From positions 64,001 through 128,000 of the forward strand of contig JACVTC010000081.1 in NCBI GenBank assembly GCA_016946835.1: a stretch of DNA of 64,000 nucleotides, given 5' to 3'. This document shows positions 11,710 to 22,300 of the stretch, one piece after another. Each line of letters opens with the position of its first letter. Within the stretch, counting starts at the first letter, position 1. Both the position numbers and the translations under genes were made by a program. The notes under the pieces were generated by a model that worked only from the letters and a program-made list of their open reading frames with translations, was not told the DNA's origin and searched no databases. This DNA is from Neocallimastix lanati (nom. inval.). Taxonomy: Eukaryota; Neocallimastigomycota; Neocallimastigomycetes; Neocallimastigales; Neocallimastigaceae.

Positions 11710-12285
11710 GAAATAGACATCTACGATAAATTAAAGAATATTTCTATAAAGGAAGACGAAGAACTAGAGGATTATAACAAGACTTACTTAGAGTTGTATC
11801 AAAAGGTCAGCGACAACTTAAAACCAGGCATCAAAGTTAGTGATTACTTGAAATCCATACGAACAAGAATGGAAGCTTGTCGCGCTGTCTTATATGATGA
11901 ATGTGACTCTATTGAAGACGCCATTAAAACCACCAATAAGATACAGAAGATTCGAGAATTTGAACAAGGCCTTCAACTAATAGGAGGTGATGAATATGAA
12001 AAAACCAATCCTATTCCAATATTTAAAAGGATAACCACTGGAAGAAGCTACAGTAGGAACTTTTATAATAATAATTCAGGTAAAGTAACTTATCCCAATC
12101 AATTGCAAATAACAAACGTTCCTGTACTCACTAATCATAAATTGATATGTTATAGATGCAAAGAAGAAGAACATAAAGTTTTCCAGTGTCCTTATAGCGA
12201 CGAGCAGCCGATCGATATTTTATCAAAAAGGGTTCACAATAACCATCACACTCCGCTTAGAAATGAAACTCAACAAAAAAACTGA
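11695..12285 (+). pseudogene. gag: Gag fragment, element IV
   Basis: The frame is open from just after a TAG at 11692-11694 to TGA at 12283-12285, and enters in mid-protein (KEPIEIDIYDKLKNISIKED). The capsid N-terminal half is absent. It ends with a CCHC zinc knuckle, CYRCKEEEHKVFQC (C-x2-C-x4-H-x4-C), the RNA-binding nucleocapsid motif. There is no ATG at the 5' end, and the TTG at 11794 lies inside the continuing homologous frame. The stop follows the slippery heptamer directly. Confidence 0.8.
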
Positions 12286-12308
12286 GTAGAGAGAGTTCGT
12301 TAGCTCTC
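12276..12308 (+). promoter_or_regulatory. -1 ribosomal frameshift module, element IV
   Basis: Slippery heptamer A AAA AAC at 12276-12282 in the gag frame, with gag stop TGA immediately after (12283-12285). Spacer of 8 nt (12283-12290). Hairpin GAGAG (12291-12295), 8-nt loop TTCGTTAG, CTCTC (12304-12308). A -1 slip enters the pol frame. Heptamer, spacer, stem and loop lengths are the same as in elements I-III although stem and heptamer sequences differ. Confidence 0.8.
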
Positions 12309-13482
12309 GTTAAACAAACTAACGATAATACTACCCAAGTTCAGGTTTATGGTGCTACCAGAAATGAAAGGAATGAAAAGAACAACCAAGACCAGAAGGA
12401 GAAAATAAAAAAAATGCTCTATGATCATAAACCAAAGACTAAGAAATCTTTAAAGGACGACCCTCAACCAATAGGTGATACTCCTGCATTAAAAAAAAAA
12501 GAGCTAAACTAAATGGAGAAAGATGAGTTAATAATTCCTACGGAATCACTTCAAGAAATACACCCTTCTATTATTGCACAGCCAAGAATTGAAAATGTAA
12601 GGAAAGATGCTAAAGAACAACGAAGTAAGGAAATCCTAGTTTTAGCAGACGAAGATACAACGATGGACGATATTCCTGAGACCAATCTGGTAGAAAAGAA
12701 AAGCAATGATAGAATTAAACACATTAAGCTAGTAAGTGAAACACCTAGCTATAATGTCAAAGGAGATCTCAATAGCCTCCGGGCAAATATAACCGTAGCG
12801 CAATTAATGGATGTGAGTCCCAAGGTAAGAGCTGAAGCAATTAAACAACTTAAATTCGATAAAGAGCTGAATAAAGAGAAACCACGAGTAAACTTAGTTT
12901 ATAGAGGTAAAATAGCCATATCCAAATGCAAGGTTTTTGATGTACCATCTAAGGTATTCTTAGATTATGGAGCGGGCATTAATTTAATTTCGAAATCATT
13001 TCTAGACAAATTACCAAATAAGCCTGAGCCAATTAGTATTGCTACCAGTTCGATTGTTCAAGTATTATCAGACGTAGATCAGACCCCTGGATTGATTTAT
13101 AAACTTCCACTAACTATAGGAAATACGACCTTTGAATCAGAATTTAGACTGGTTGAAAGAAATGATCTACTTTTTGATATTATTATATGTTATGAAACTA
13201 TTATTGAAAATTATCTTTTTATTAATCCTGTAACGTTTGAACTTTGAAAAATAAATTCCAATTTAGAATCAAATGAACTTAAAAATTTATTTAAAGAAGT
13301 CAAAGAGAAATATAAATTGTGGGACGTAATTGAGAAGCTGGAAGAATTAGATCGTTCAGACGAAAGAAAGGAGCTAAAACAAGGAGAAATTGTTAATTTA
13401 CTACTGTATACAGAAGAGCCTAATTCATCAGTAAGCGAGGACGAGTCTAAGCAAATAAACTTCAAGGAAGTCAATGAAGTAT
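12282..13482 (+). pseudogene. pol: Pol fragment (protease), element IV
   Basis: The -1 frame after the slip reads LSRESSLALVKQTN and continues through KKSLKDDPQPIGDTPAL, a segment conserved in elements I and II. It has an in-frame TAA at 12510-12512 and a TGA at 13245-13247, so it is dead. The retropepsin region has VFLDYGAGINLISKSF, the only one of the four elements here that keeps the Gly of the Asp-x-Gly catalytic motif. After FINPVTFEL and the TGA, the linker before reverse transcriptase continues (WDVIEKLEELDRS) until the junction at about 13480. Confidence 0.8.
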
Positions 13483-14583
13483 ATCAAAAATCTCATTATT
13501 ATCAATTACTCGAAATTGTTCATAAGAAGTATGTGATCCGATTGTAACTTTTAATTCATAAATCTCGGTCTCTACTTCTGTCATATTAAAAGCTTGAAAT
13601 ATAGTTTCAGAAATTTTTCCTATTGGATTCTTATTAATTTTAAATTTCTCAAGAGCAGATTTGGTAATCATATTTAAGCAAGCACACGAATCTAATAATA
13701 TAATAGCATCTGCATCTTCTATTTTCCCTCTTACTTTTACAATTTTGTTATTACTAATCGCAGTAATAACATTAGTTATTGTGTTAGTAGTTGTAGCAGG
13801 AGTTAACTTTAATTTTTGTGCAAAGGCAGTTCGTAGCTTTGGAAACACATCTAATAAATTCGCTAATTTTGTTACAACCTCTATCGACGCAATTTCATTA
13901 ACCAAATCATCAATTTTAAAAGATTTAAAACCTTCCATCAGTCGTATGTGCTTCTCGATTTTCTTCAATTTATCTGGAGATGAATTGGTTGGTGTGTTAT
14001 GCTGAACTTGTTGTTTAATTTCCTATATCCTTTCCTGTTTATTTTTCTTTTTTACATTACCAATATTTTCTTGGTTAATTATTGATACATCTAATTGTTC
14101 TAAACGTTCAGTTTCTTTTGATACTTTCTCTTCCTTATTAGTATTATTAGAATCAGGTTTATTAGCTTCCATCGCAATATCTTCTGATATTAAATCTATA
14201 ATTTCGCCCTTTTCTCTTTCTTTTGTAGATACTTCTTCTTTATTACTTGTGGCCTTATCCATTTGTCTATCCTGTATATTATTTATTTCTATTGAACTCA
14301 TAAGTTTATCTTCATTCAAAGAATTTTGTTTTGAAATATTATTATTTATAAAATTTTTATTATAATTAATAGCATTTGTGTTTATAGGAATTGGGTTATT
14401 TCCTAAAGATTGTGGTTTTTCCTTATAATGTGAAGTTTTTATTCTACTTGGCGATTTATTTCTTCTGACAGCAGCTACAGCTACTTCTGAAGTTTTATTT
14501 TGAGTTAAGTTGTTATTTAAGGTAATAAGATTGATAGAGGGGTTGGTTTGATTAATGGGAGTTATCCTTCTCCCAGAATCTAG
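13471..14583 (-). pseudogene. pol: Pol fragment (protease), element III
   Basis: The frame entered by a -1 slip begins LDSGRRITPINQTN and stays open to TAG at 14023-14025, then continues (EIKQQVQHNTPTNSS) to 13471. The retropepsin motif is ILLDSCACLNMITK, with Asp-Ser-Cys in place of the usual Asp-Ser/Thr-Gly. Homology to the other elements ends at FDIL near 13480, and the final His and TGA come from element IV antisense sequence. It is non-functional through the nonsense codon and the truncation. Confidence 0.8.
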
Positions 14584-14589
14584 TTTAAA
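14557..14589 (-). promoter_or_regulatory. -1 ribosomal frameshift module, element III
   Basis: On the minus strand: slippery heptamer T TTA AAC (14589-14583), gag stop TAG (14582-14580) inside an 8-nt spacer (14582-14575), hairpin GGGAG (14574-14570), 8-nt loop AAGGATAA, CTCCC (14561-14557). Confidence 0.8.
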
Positions 14590-15677
14590 TGCTTTTTATC
14601 ATTATTATTTAACAAACCTTTCTCCTCTAATTCTGCTAATTGTCTAAAGGAATAAGGACATTCACTTCTTTTATGTCCTCTTTGACCGCAACGGAAGCAT
14701 TCCAAATTTTCATTTGTATTATTTCTTCTACTATTATTTATACCTTCTTGAACGTTGACATTAGAGAAAGTTACGGATTTATTACTTCTACTATTGGGAT
14801 ATCCATTTCGATTATGCATAGGTACCTTATTATTATAATGAGATTCATAATTGTTATTTCTACCTAAATTTCTGAAAGGGTTGTTATTTGTATTTTAATT
14901 GTTTTTATTCATGGGATTAAAGAATTCGTTATTTCTAATATTCAGTCCTCTATAATCGTTAAAGGTATTATTAATATTATCTCTTGCTAACATCATTCTT
15001 CTAGGGTAATTGTTACTAATATGAGTAGCTAAAAATGAATTATTCATGTTATTCATGCTAGAATAAATAGGATGCAATGAAATAGAAGATGAAGAATTTT
15101 GAGTCACCATTGAAACGTGGTTATTATAATTATTGTGTTGTACTCCAATAGTATTATTCAATTCTTGTTCAGCTTTCTCAGCAGTTTCAGCTATTTTATA
15201 GGCTTCCTGAAGGTTAGTGCAACCAGAGGTAAATACCAGCGAATAAGGATAATTCCTAGAACTAATAGATTTCCTATAGTTTTTAACAGTTACCATGGAT
15301 TGATAATCTCTATTGAGGTCATGGTAAAGTCGTCTATATCTGTTGTTGAAACTTCTGATTGATTCATCATCCCTGATAACTAAACTGTGTATGTAGTCGA
15401 GCTTATCACTATCAGTAATGTCTAGATGTTCTTCTATGGCCTTTTGAATCTCTTTTAAGGTAGGATACCTCGTTCCGGATTTACTTGTTATTACTAGAGA
15501 TTTTAAAACTGACTGTAAATCAAGGTCAACCGCTTCATTTGCCCAAACAAAAAGTCTTTCAGGGTCCTTTATATTACAAACTCTCATAATGGATTTAAAT
15601 TCATCTATCCACTCAGGAACATTATAATTGTAATCCTCTAAAAGTGGTAAAACTTTATAGATTTTTAAGGAATCCAT
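14580..15677 (-). pseudogene. gag: Gag with one nonsense codon, element III
   Basis: It starts at ATG 15677 (MDSLKIYKVLPLLEDYNYNV), a Ty3-type capsid start with WIDEFKSIMRVC and the later YRRLYHDLNRDY segment. The frame is interrupted by TAA at 14897-14895, then continues unchanged (TNNNPFRNLGRNNNYES) through a CCHC knuckle CFRCGQRGHKRSEC to TAG at 14582-14580. One substitution would explain the break, so the copy is fairly recent. The middle is rich in Asn/Ser. Confidence 0.85.
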
Positions 15678-15945
15678 CTCGTTAAAGATTTTATAAAAAA
15701 TTCTTTACTGAAATATAATTATACAAAATTTTTATTTATTGCAATATATAAGTACCTAATTAACTATTAATGTATATACATTTACTTATTATAATAATTT
15801 TTCTTGATTAAAAAAAAATTTTTATTTTTATTTTTATTTTATTTCACGCGTCACTAAAGTTATTTAGGTGTTCAAGAAAAAAACTTCTTTTTTTTTTTTT
15901 TTTATTAAATTTATTCTTATATTTTCTTATTAAGGTTTGATTACA

Positions 15946-15963
15946 CTCCCGGATTCTCAACCA
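15946..15963 (-). promoter_or_regulatory. Primer-binding site, element III
   Basis: The minus strand reads TGGTTGAGAATCCGGGAG four nt downstream of an LTR-like end CTTGTATCA. It starts with TGG, the complement of tRNA 3' CCA, and continues as the complement of a plausible acceptor/T-stem 3' strand (CTCCCGGATTCTCAACCA). It differs from the site in elements I and II. The tRNA identity is not determined. Confidence 0.65.
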
Positions 15964-15967
15964 ATTT

Positions 15968-16906
15968 TGATACAAGATTTTTAACTTGTATAGGGATCAG
16001 GGCGTAATCTTATGCGTAAACACTTAATAAATTCTATAAGAATAATTATACTTCAATAATAATAATTCACACAATAATTGAAATATGTCAATCTTTTATT
16101 ATTATTATTCTTTATTTAATTTAAGTACAACCAATTATGCAATTATTATTCTATTATAATCTATATAATAATATTAATTACTCCTCTAATTCAATATTAT
16201 TATATAATTATCTCCAGAATATTATATACATATCTCTTTCTTAAAATTCACTGTTTTTATTTATATTCTTTTAATATTATACTAAACATAAAATAAACTA
16301 TTTTAACTTTAAAAACTATATTATTCTTATTATTGTTAAGATTATATTTGGTTTTGATATAACTTGGTTGGAATGCTATAAACTAATAACTTACTTATGA
16401 TAATTAAATTTTATTTTATCAGTATTATTATAGAATTTTATTATATTTTTATTTTATTATTTTATTTGATTTTATTTAATAATATTTTTTAATGAATGAA
16501 ATTATCAGATTATTAAAGTATTAATAATCTTACGAAGATTATTTAAAACATTTAATTCACTAATCTTTTATACATAAAAAATAAACAATTAAAAAGTTAT
16601 ATAATAATAAATAAAATAATAAACAATAGTTTAAAAAGTTAGATAATAATAAGTAAAAAATAAACAATTAATTATACTTTAAAAAGTATAAATTATATTC
16701 AACAATTTTATTATTATTATTATTATTTAATAATAATAAATAATGTATATTTACATTGTAAAAGGATTTTGAGGCGTATGATCATACTAAATAATGATTA
16801 ATTTGTTATGGTAATGAGGCTTATATAGCTCATCGAGTTATATTCTTTACAATTATCAACAATTTTACTAATTTTAACTATTTATTAATATTTCGTATCA
16901 CAAAAG
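15968..16906. other. Non-coding region, probable LTR of element III
   Basis: It begins with TGATACAAG (LTR end of element III in reverse). ATACAAG/CTTGTAT at 15970-15992 can form a hairpin. The rest is AT-rich non-coding sequence without ORFs, and the outer LTR boundary could not be located. Confidence 0.45.
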
Positions 16907-17007
16907 TGTTGAGGTTCGGGACAGAATAATAATAAATATAGAAATAAACACTAAAATAAAAAAAAAAAATAAAAATTAAAATATATCTTTTCTCTAAAAC
17001 CTTAACA
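16907..17007 (+). repeat. 5' LTR (short or internally deleted), element I
   Basis: It begins TGTTGAGGTTCGGGACAG and ends CTCTAAAACCTTAACA, and the ends form an imperfect inverted repeat (TGTTGAGGTT/AACCTTAACA). At 101 bp it is short for a gypsy LTR and may be internally deleted. The first ~85 bp recur at 30876-30960, and the last 16 bp recur at 24163-24178. Confidence 0.6.
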
Positions 17008-17013
17008 TTTATA

Positions 17014-17032
17014 TGGTGGAGATATTGGGGAA
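17014..17032 (+). promoter_or_regulatory. Primer-binding site, element I
   Basis: TGGTGGAGATATTGGGGAA, six nt after the LTR end. It is the complement of a tRNA 3' terminus (TCTCCACCA). Element II has the same site (TGGTGGAGATATCGGGGA) seven nt from its LTR-like boundary. Confidence 0.7.
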
Positions 17033-18030
17033 TTAAATAGAAATAATAGTAAATAACATAGATTTTTTTTAATTTTTTTTTTATTTTATATTGATAAACA
17101 AGTAAGTCGTTAATCCTTTGATTAACCTATGGCGCTTGTTTGATATATATATAAAAAAAAATTTTTTTTTTTAAATAAGTAAAATTAAGATTCTAAAAAA
17201 ACCAAATCTTGTAAAATTATAACAAGGAGCGGATAGAGCTCATACACAGTGTATTTCCAGAAAACAACAAAATATCTATTATTCATAGTAGGTTATTGGA
17301 TAATAGTTATTTTGGGAATTAATTGGAAAGTAGACGAAGGTATTTGGTTACCGACCCGGTAATAATAGTTCAGCCTTCAACGTTTCAACACACGAAGGTG
17401 CGGGTACTTTCCAAGCACTGGCGAATAAGGAGCTTACGTCACCGAAGGCGTAAGATTGTTTTTTTTTTATATTTTTTTTATTTTTCTTTGTGCTAGTTAT
17501 AAGGCACTTTATTATATAAAGTATTAGACTTTGGCTAACTTCGCCATTTAAATTTTTTTTTTATTTTTTTTTATTACTGATACTTTATTTGTTTAATAAT
17601 TCCTGTAAAAGAATCTTAATTTACTTTGAAAATATTGTGTTTTTAGTTAATTTTTATTAGTTAATAAAAATATTATTGAATACTTTTAAAATTTTTTTTA
17701 TTCCGTACATAGATTATCGGATTAAGTTTATCCTACATAGTAATTGGGCTAGTGGGCTCTGAACTGCTATATTTTATATTGAATATAGTAATCGTGGCAC
17801 ACGCGTGGCATGACACCATTAGGTAAGCTGCACGTCAGACAGTGTGTACTATCAGATTGTACGACAATAAAGATTATTTTTTGTGTTTAATAATTATAAT
17901 TAATTAATAATTTTATTAGCTATAACAATACAATATTTATCGTTTAAAAAGAAAAATTTTTGAAAGGTGAAAATAATAAATAAAACTTTGCTTCTAAATT
18001 TATTACTACAAATATACTAAATTACAAAAT
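17033..18030 (+). other. Untranslated leader of element I
   Basis: About 1 kb between the primer-binding site and the tandem repeats. It has GC-richer patches at 17215-17460 and 17720-17880 and T-rich tracts, and no ORF of note. Confidence 0.5.
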
Positions 18031-18235
18031 TCAAGTGGTCGATAAAGATTTCGAGCTTGAAAAATATTCTATTAAGTTGTCGATAAAGATTTCGAACTTA
18101 AAATTATTCTATTAAGTTGTCGATAAAGATTTCGAACTTAAAAATTATTCTTAATAAAGTAGTCGAAAAGAACCTCGTGCTTTATAATTTCTACTAAGTT
18201 GTTGATAAGGATTTCGAGCTTATATCTACTAAAGA
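18031..18235 (+). repeat. Five ~41 bp tandem hairpin units upstream of gag I
   Basis: Units start at about 18033, 18074, 18114, 18157 and 18196. Each has the form AAG-n-CGA, an 8-nt loop (TAAAGATT or variants), TCG-n-CTT. The pairing is kept in unit 4 despite changes (AAAG...CGA / TCG...CTTT). They end about 145 bp before the gag ATG. Confidence 0.8.
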
Positions 18236-18379
18236 AAGCAAATAAAATTTTTATTTTCAAAAGTTACTAAAATATATTGTTTTAAAAATTGATTCGATAT
18301 TAAATTACCTATTAAATTATATTTTGAAAGTTGGATTTCCCAAATTTATTCGTATTTAATCACCTCATATTTAGACAAA

Positions 18380-19285
18380 ATGTCCAAGGAAACAACTTTG
18401 AGCTTTAAAGAATTGAAAAAAGAATTGAGAGATATTGTGAAACTTAGCAAGGACAATTTAGATATTAAGTCCTGGGCTACTGAATTAAAACTTTAGATCA
18501 AGATACAAGGTATCACAGATCCAGAAACAATATTTAATGCTTGTTTACTTACCAGCTCTGGTGAAGTACAACGCGTTATTGAAGATTTGGGAGAAGATAG
18601 TGATGATGAAAGTGATGATTCATCAGATGAAGAAGAAGATGATGATGAAGAAGAAAATGTTGATGATGATATTAAATTTCCTTCTCTTGGAAAAATTATT
18701 TCAAGTCTTGAAAATTTTTACGGTATTAAAGAAGACCAAAATTTACTTCTTAAAGAACTTCGTGCAATGCGAATTAAAAGAAACGAAAAGATTAAAGACT
18801 TTAATGTAAGATATAGAACTTTGTACACTAAACTTGATAAAAAGAGAAGAAAGCGCATTGGTGTACTAGATTATATTGATTCTATTCAAAATAATTATGA
18901 AGCCTGGAAGAAATTATCCCTTAAAGATGATATAAGTATGGATAAAGCTTTCAAAATTGCCGAGAAAGTAGATAGACTTTCTGTAAGGAACAATAATACC
19001 TATAATATTAATAATTCCCAACATAATCAAAATAATCAAAACAGTACTACTTAAAGACTTTATCCTAAAAGAAGAAACGAAAATTTCCAAACAAGTCAAA
19101 CAAATAATAAACCGAAACCTCAAGATATTATAGAAGAATCAACCCAGAAAATGAGAAATTTATCTGTTAAAACTTGCTTCTTCTGTAAGGAAGAAGGTCA
19201 TTACTCATACTATTGCCCTCAATTAAATAAGATTATGGAAAAAAATAAAAAAGAAATATATTCCAAAAAGTCTTTAAACTTCTAA
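18380..19285 (+). pseudogene. gag: Gag with two nonsense codons, element I
   Basis: It starts at ATG 18380 (MSKETTLSFKELKKELRDIV), collinear with intact gag II. A TAG at 18494-18496 replaces the Trp of KFWI in element II, and a TAA lies at 19052-19054. Between them is an Asp/Glu-rich insert (DESDDSSDEEEDDDEEE) and the conserved FNVRYRTLYTKLDKKRRKR segment. It ends with the CCHC knuckle CFFCKEEGHYSYYC. The final TAA (19283-19285) lies one codon after the slippery site. Confidence 0.85.
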
Positions 19286-19305
19286 ATGGGAGCAGAAGCA
19301 CTCCC
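19273..19305 (+). promoter_or_regulatory. -1 ribosomal frameshift module, element I
   Basis: Slippery heptamer T TTA AAC (19273-19279), 8-nt spacer TTCTAAAT containing the gag stop, hairpin GGGAG (19288-19292), 8-nt loop CAGAAGCA, CTCCC (19301-19305). An extra T-A pair (19287/19306) can close the stem. Confidence 0.85.
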
Positions 19306-22300
19306 AATGACAAAATAATATCTTCATTAAATAATTTACAAAATAATACTTTTACTAAGAATACTCCAATTGATAATAATTCCTTTAATGAAGAATCTGA
19401 AGAATCTGATTTTAGTGACACAACTGAAAGTGAGGATGATATCATTATAAATGCTATAAAAAGAAAAATGAATGATAATAACAGCGAAAAAGAAGAAAAT
19501 AATTCCAAGAAAGTACATAAAAGTTTAAAAGATAATCCACGTCCTTTCGCAACTCCTGCTTTAAGAAAGAAGAAAGAAAATGAGCTACATAATAAACCAA
19601 ATAAAGTTTATAAAAATCAAATACTTCCTTCAATTTTAACTCAACCAAATATTAACAAAGAAAAACAAAAAGAAAAGGAATTAAGAAATATGACAAGAGT
19701 AAGAGAAAGTAAAGAAGAAAACAACAATTATTCATCAAAAGGAAAGGAAAAAGTTGAATCTGAAGATATACTTGTAATCGATAATGAAATAGAAGATCTA
19801 GAAATGAATAAAGATAATCAACAAAATAAAACTAATACTTTGGAAAAATTAATTTCAACAAAAACTAAAGAAACTAATAATGGAAATACTCAATTAGTAA
19901 AAAGGAATATCAAAATGATGAATAATAAAGAACCTTACAATATTATGGATGATTTAAATAATCTTAAATCCAATATTACGATAGGTCAACTCTTGAATGC
20001 ATGTCCCAAAATTCGTTCACAATTAACTCAAGGTTTAAAGTTAGAAAAATCTAAAATAATTGGAACTGTAGACAATGTAATAGCACGAACTTTATTAGTG
20101 AATAACTATGATCATAGCTACATAAGTAAAAGTAATGAAGTAGCCGAAGAAGACTTAGCAATGGTTGATGCAAGTGTTGACGGAGTACTAGGAAAACTTT
20201 TAATTGATTCTTGTAGTAACCTAAGCATCGTTACTAAGCAGTATTTTGATAAATTACCTGGTGAATATGAAACAGTTGGAAAAAGTCGTGGAAGAATCCA
20301 ACTAGCAACACAAGATGAAGAATACTCGGAAGGAATTATTGTTCGATTACCAGTAAAAATTAATAATTATGAATTTAATGCGGACTTTAGAATTATTGAG
20401 AAAGAAGACTCATTTTATGATATGTTAATAAACTTTAAAACTCAAATCGATCATTGTTTATTTATTCATCCAACCTTAAACAGTCTATGTAAACTTTTGT
20501 CAGAAAGTGAATACGAAGAAATAGCTAAAATAAATAATCAATATTATGATGAAGAAAGTATAATCTGCACTATTAGAAAAGTTGAAGAAACGAATAATGA
20601 AAAGGAAATTATAAAGGAATTAACTCCAATGGAATTTATTGAGAGTGATGAATTTTTAAGTACCTTAAATAAAGATTATAAAGAACAAATTATTAAAATT
20701 CTCAAAGAAATGATTGACATAGTTGCCACTTTAACAGAAGAACTAACTCCTTCTAAACTTTCACCATATAAGATCCGTTTAAAAGCAAATTCAAAGCCAG
20801 TAAAATTAAGAAGTTATAGGTTAACTAAATTAAAATCAGATATCTTAAAAGAAGAACTTACAAAGCTTATTAAGAAAGGATTGATAGAACCATCCTGTTC
20901 AGAATGGTCATCTCCAGTAGTACTTATTCTAAAACACAATGGAAAGTGGCGCTTGTGCATTGACTACCGAAAAGTCAATGATATGACAGAAAAAGATTCT
21001 TATTCAGTTCCATATATAGATGAAATTTTTGATAGTCTCGGAGGAGCTAAAATATTTACAACTCTTGATTTATTTTCTGGTTTTCACCAAATCTTAATGG
21101 ATGAAGAAAGAGTTGAAGTAACCACTTTCACTACTAAGTTTGGAAATTATCAATTTAAGGTTATGCCTTTTGGACTTACTGGAGCTCCCTCAACCTTCCA
21201 AAGAGAAATGAATAAAATTTTATTCCCTTTTATTGGTGAATTTGTTTATGTATTTATTGATGATGTTTTGATCTATTCAAAAAGTATCGAAGAACATTTA
21301 ATTCATATTAAACAAGTATTAGAAGTATTTAAAGAAAACAAGTTAAAAATTAATATTGAAAAGTGCCATTTTCTTCAAACTGAAGTTGATGTATTAGGTC
21401 ACAAACTTACTACTAAAGGATTAAGTCCCATGGAAAGCAAAATAACAGCTATTAAGAAGTGGGAAGCCCCTTCATCAATTCATGAATTAAGATCATTTCT
21501 AGGAGCAGTAGGATATTATCGTGACTTTATTCCTAAATATGCTCAAATTACCTCACCTTTATGTAAATTATTGAAAAAGAATACTAAATATGAATGGAAT
21601 AAAGAACAACAAGAAAGCTTTGAACTCCTAAAAGAAAAATTAATCAATGCACCTATTCTAAAATTTCCGTCATTTGACAAACCTTTTATTATTAGAACTG
21701 ATGCTTCGTATAATGGAATTGGTGGAGTTCTTTTACAAAAAGAAGAAGAAACCGGTAAGGAGCATCCAATACACTTTATAAGTAGAAGTTTGAAGAAAGC
21801 TGAAAAGAATTATGGTATCACAGATTTGGAAGGAACCGCTTTATTTTACTGTATGACTAAATTTAAATCTTATATTGAAGGAAATCCATTACCTACAACT
21901 ATTTACACAGATTATAAACCATTAGTTGGTTTATTTAAGAATAAAGAACCTTTGAATTCAAGGCAAACAAGATGGTGTCTAACCGCTAGTATGCTTGGAA
22001 TTAATATAAAATATGAACCAGGCAAAAAGAATGTGTTAGCTGATGCTCTTTCAAGAATGAAAAGTAAGGAAGAGAGAAAGATATTATTAACAAAAATTAC
22101 TAATGGAAATAATGAAGAATTATTATCTAAAGTTATAAAGGAATTTATTAATGAAAAGTTTACTGTTATTGATGGTGAAGATTACTTTATCGACAATGGA
22201 AATTATAGAAAATTAATAACGGATGAAAATGAAAAATTTAAATTAATTTTAGAAGCTCATAATATTGGCCACGAAAGATATTACAAAACATATCAAAGAC

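Larger units (their letters stand above)
11695..13482 (+). mobile_element. Ty3/gypsy element IV, truncated at both ends
   Basis: It contains the C-terminal half of gag, a gag-pol frameshift module and the 5' part of pol (protease and the linker before reverse transcriptase). It has no LTR, no RT, no RNase H and no integrase. Its 3' end stops at about 13480, where the sequence changes abruptly to the antisense of element III. Protein similarity is closer to element III (zinc-knuckle context) than to I and II. Confidence 0.85.
13471..15967 (-). mobile_element. Ty3/gypsy element III, 3'-truncated
   Basis: In transcription order: LTR end (CTTGTATCA, boundary at 15968), 4 nt, a primer-binding site (15963-15946), gag, frameshift module, then pol up to the end of the protease (about 13480). 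RT, RNase H, integrase and the 3' LTR are missing. It is joined tail to tail with element IV. Gag and pol each contain a nonsense codon. Confidence 0.85.

Noticed and set aside
11794-11796. TTG at 11794 as a start of gag IV
   Set aside because: Gag-like frame continues upstream to a stop at 11692, so the fragment is 5'-truncated rather than starting here.
13661-14005. 114-codon hydrophobic ORF on the plus strand
   Set aside because: Antisense of the element III pol frame, which has clear protease homology on the minus strand.
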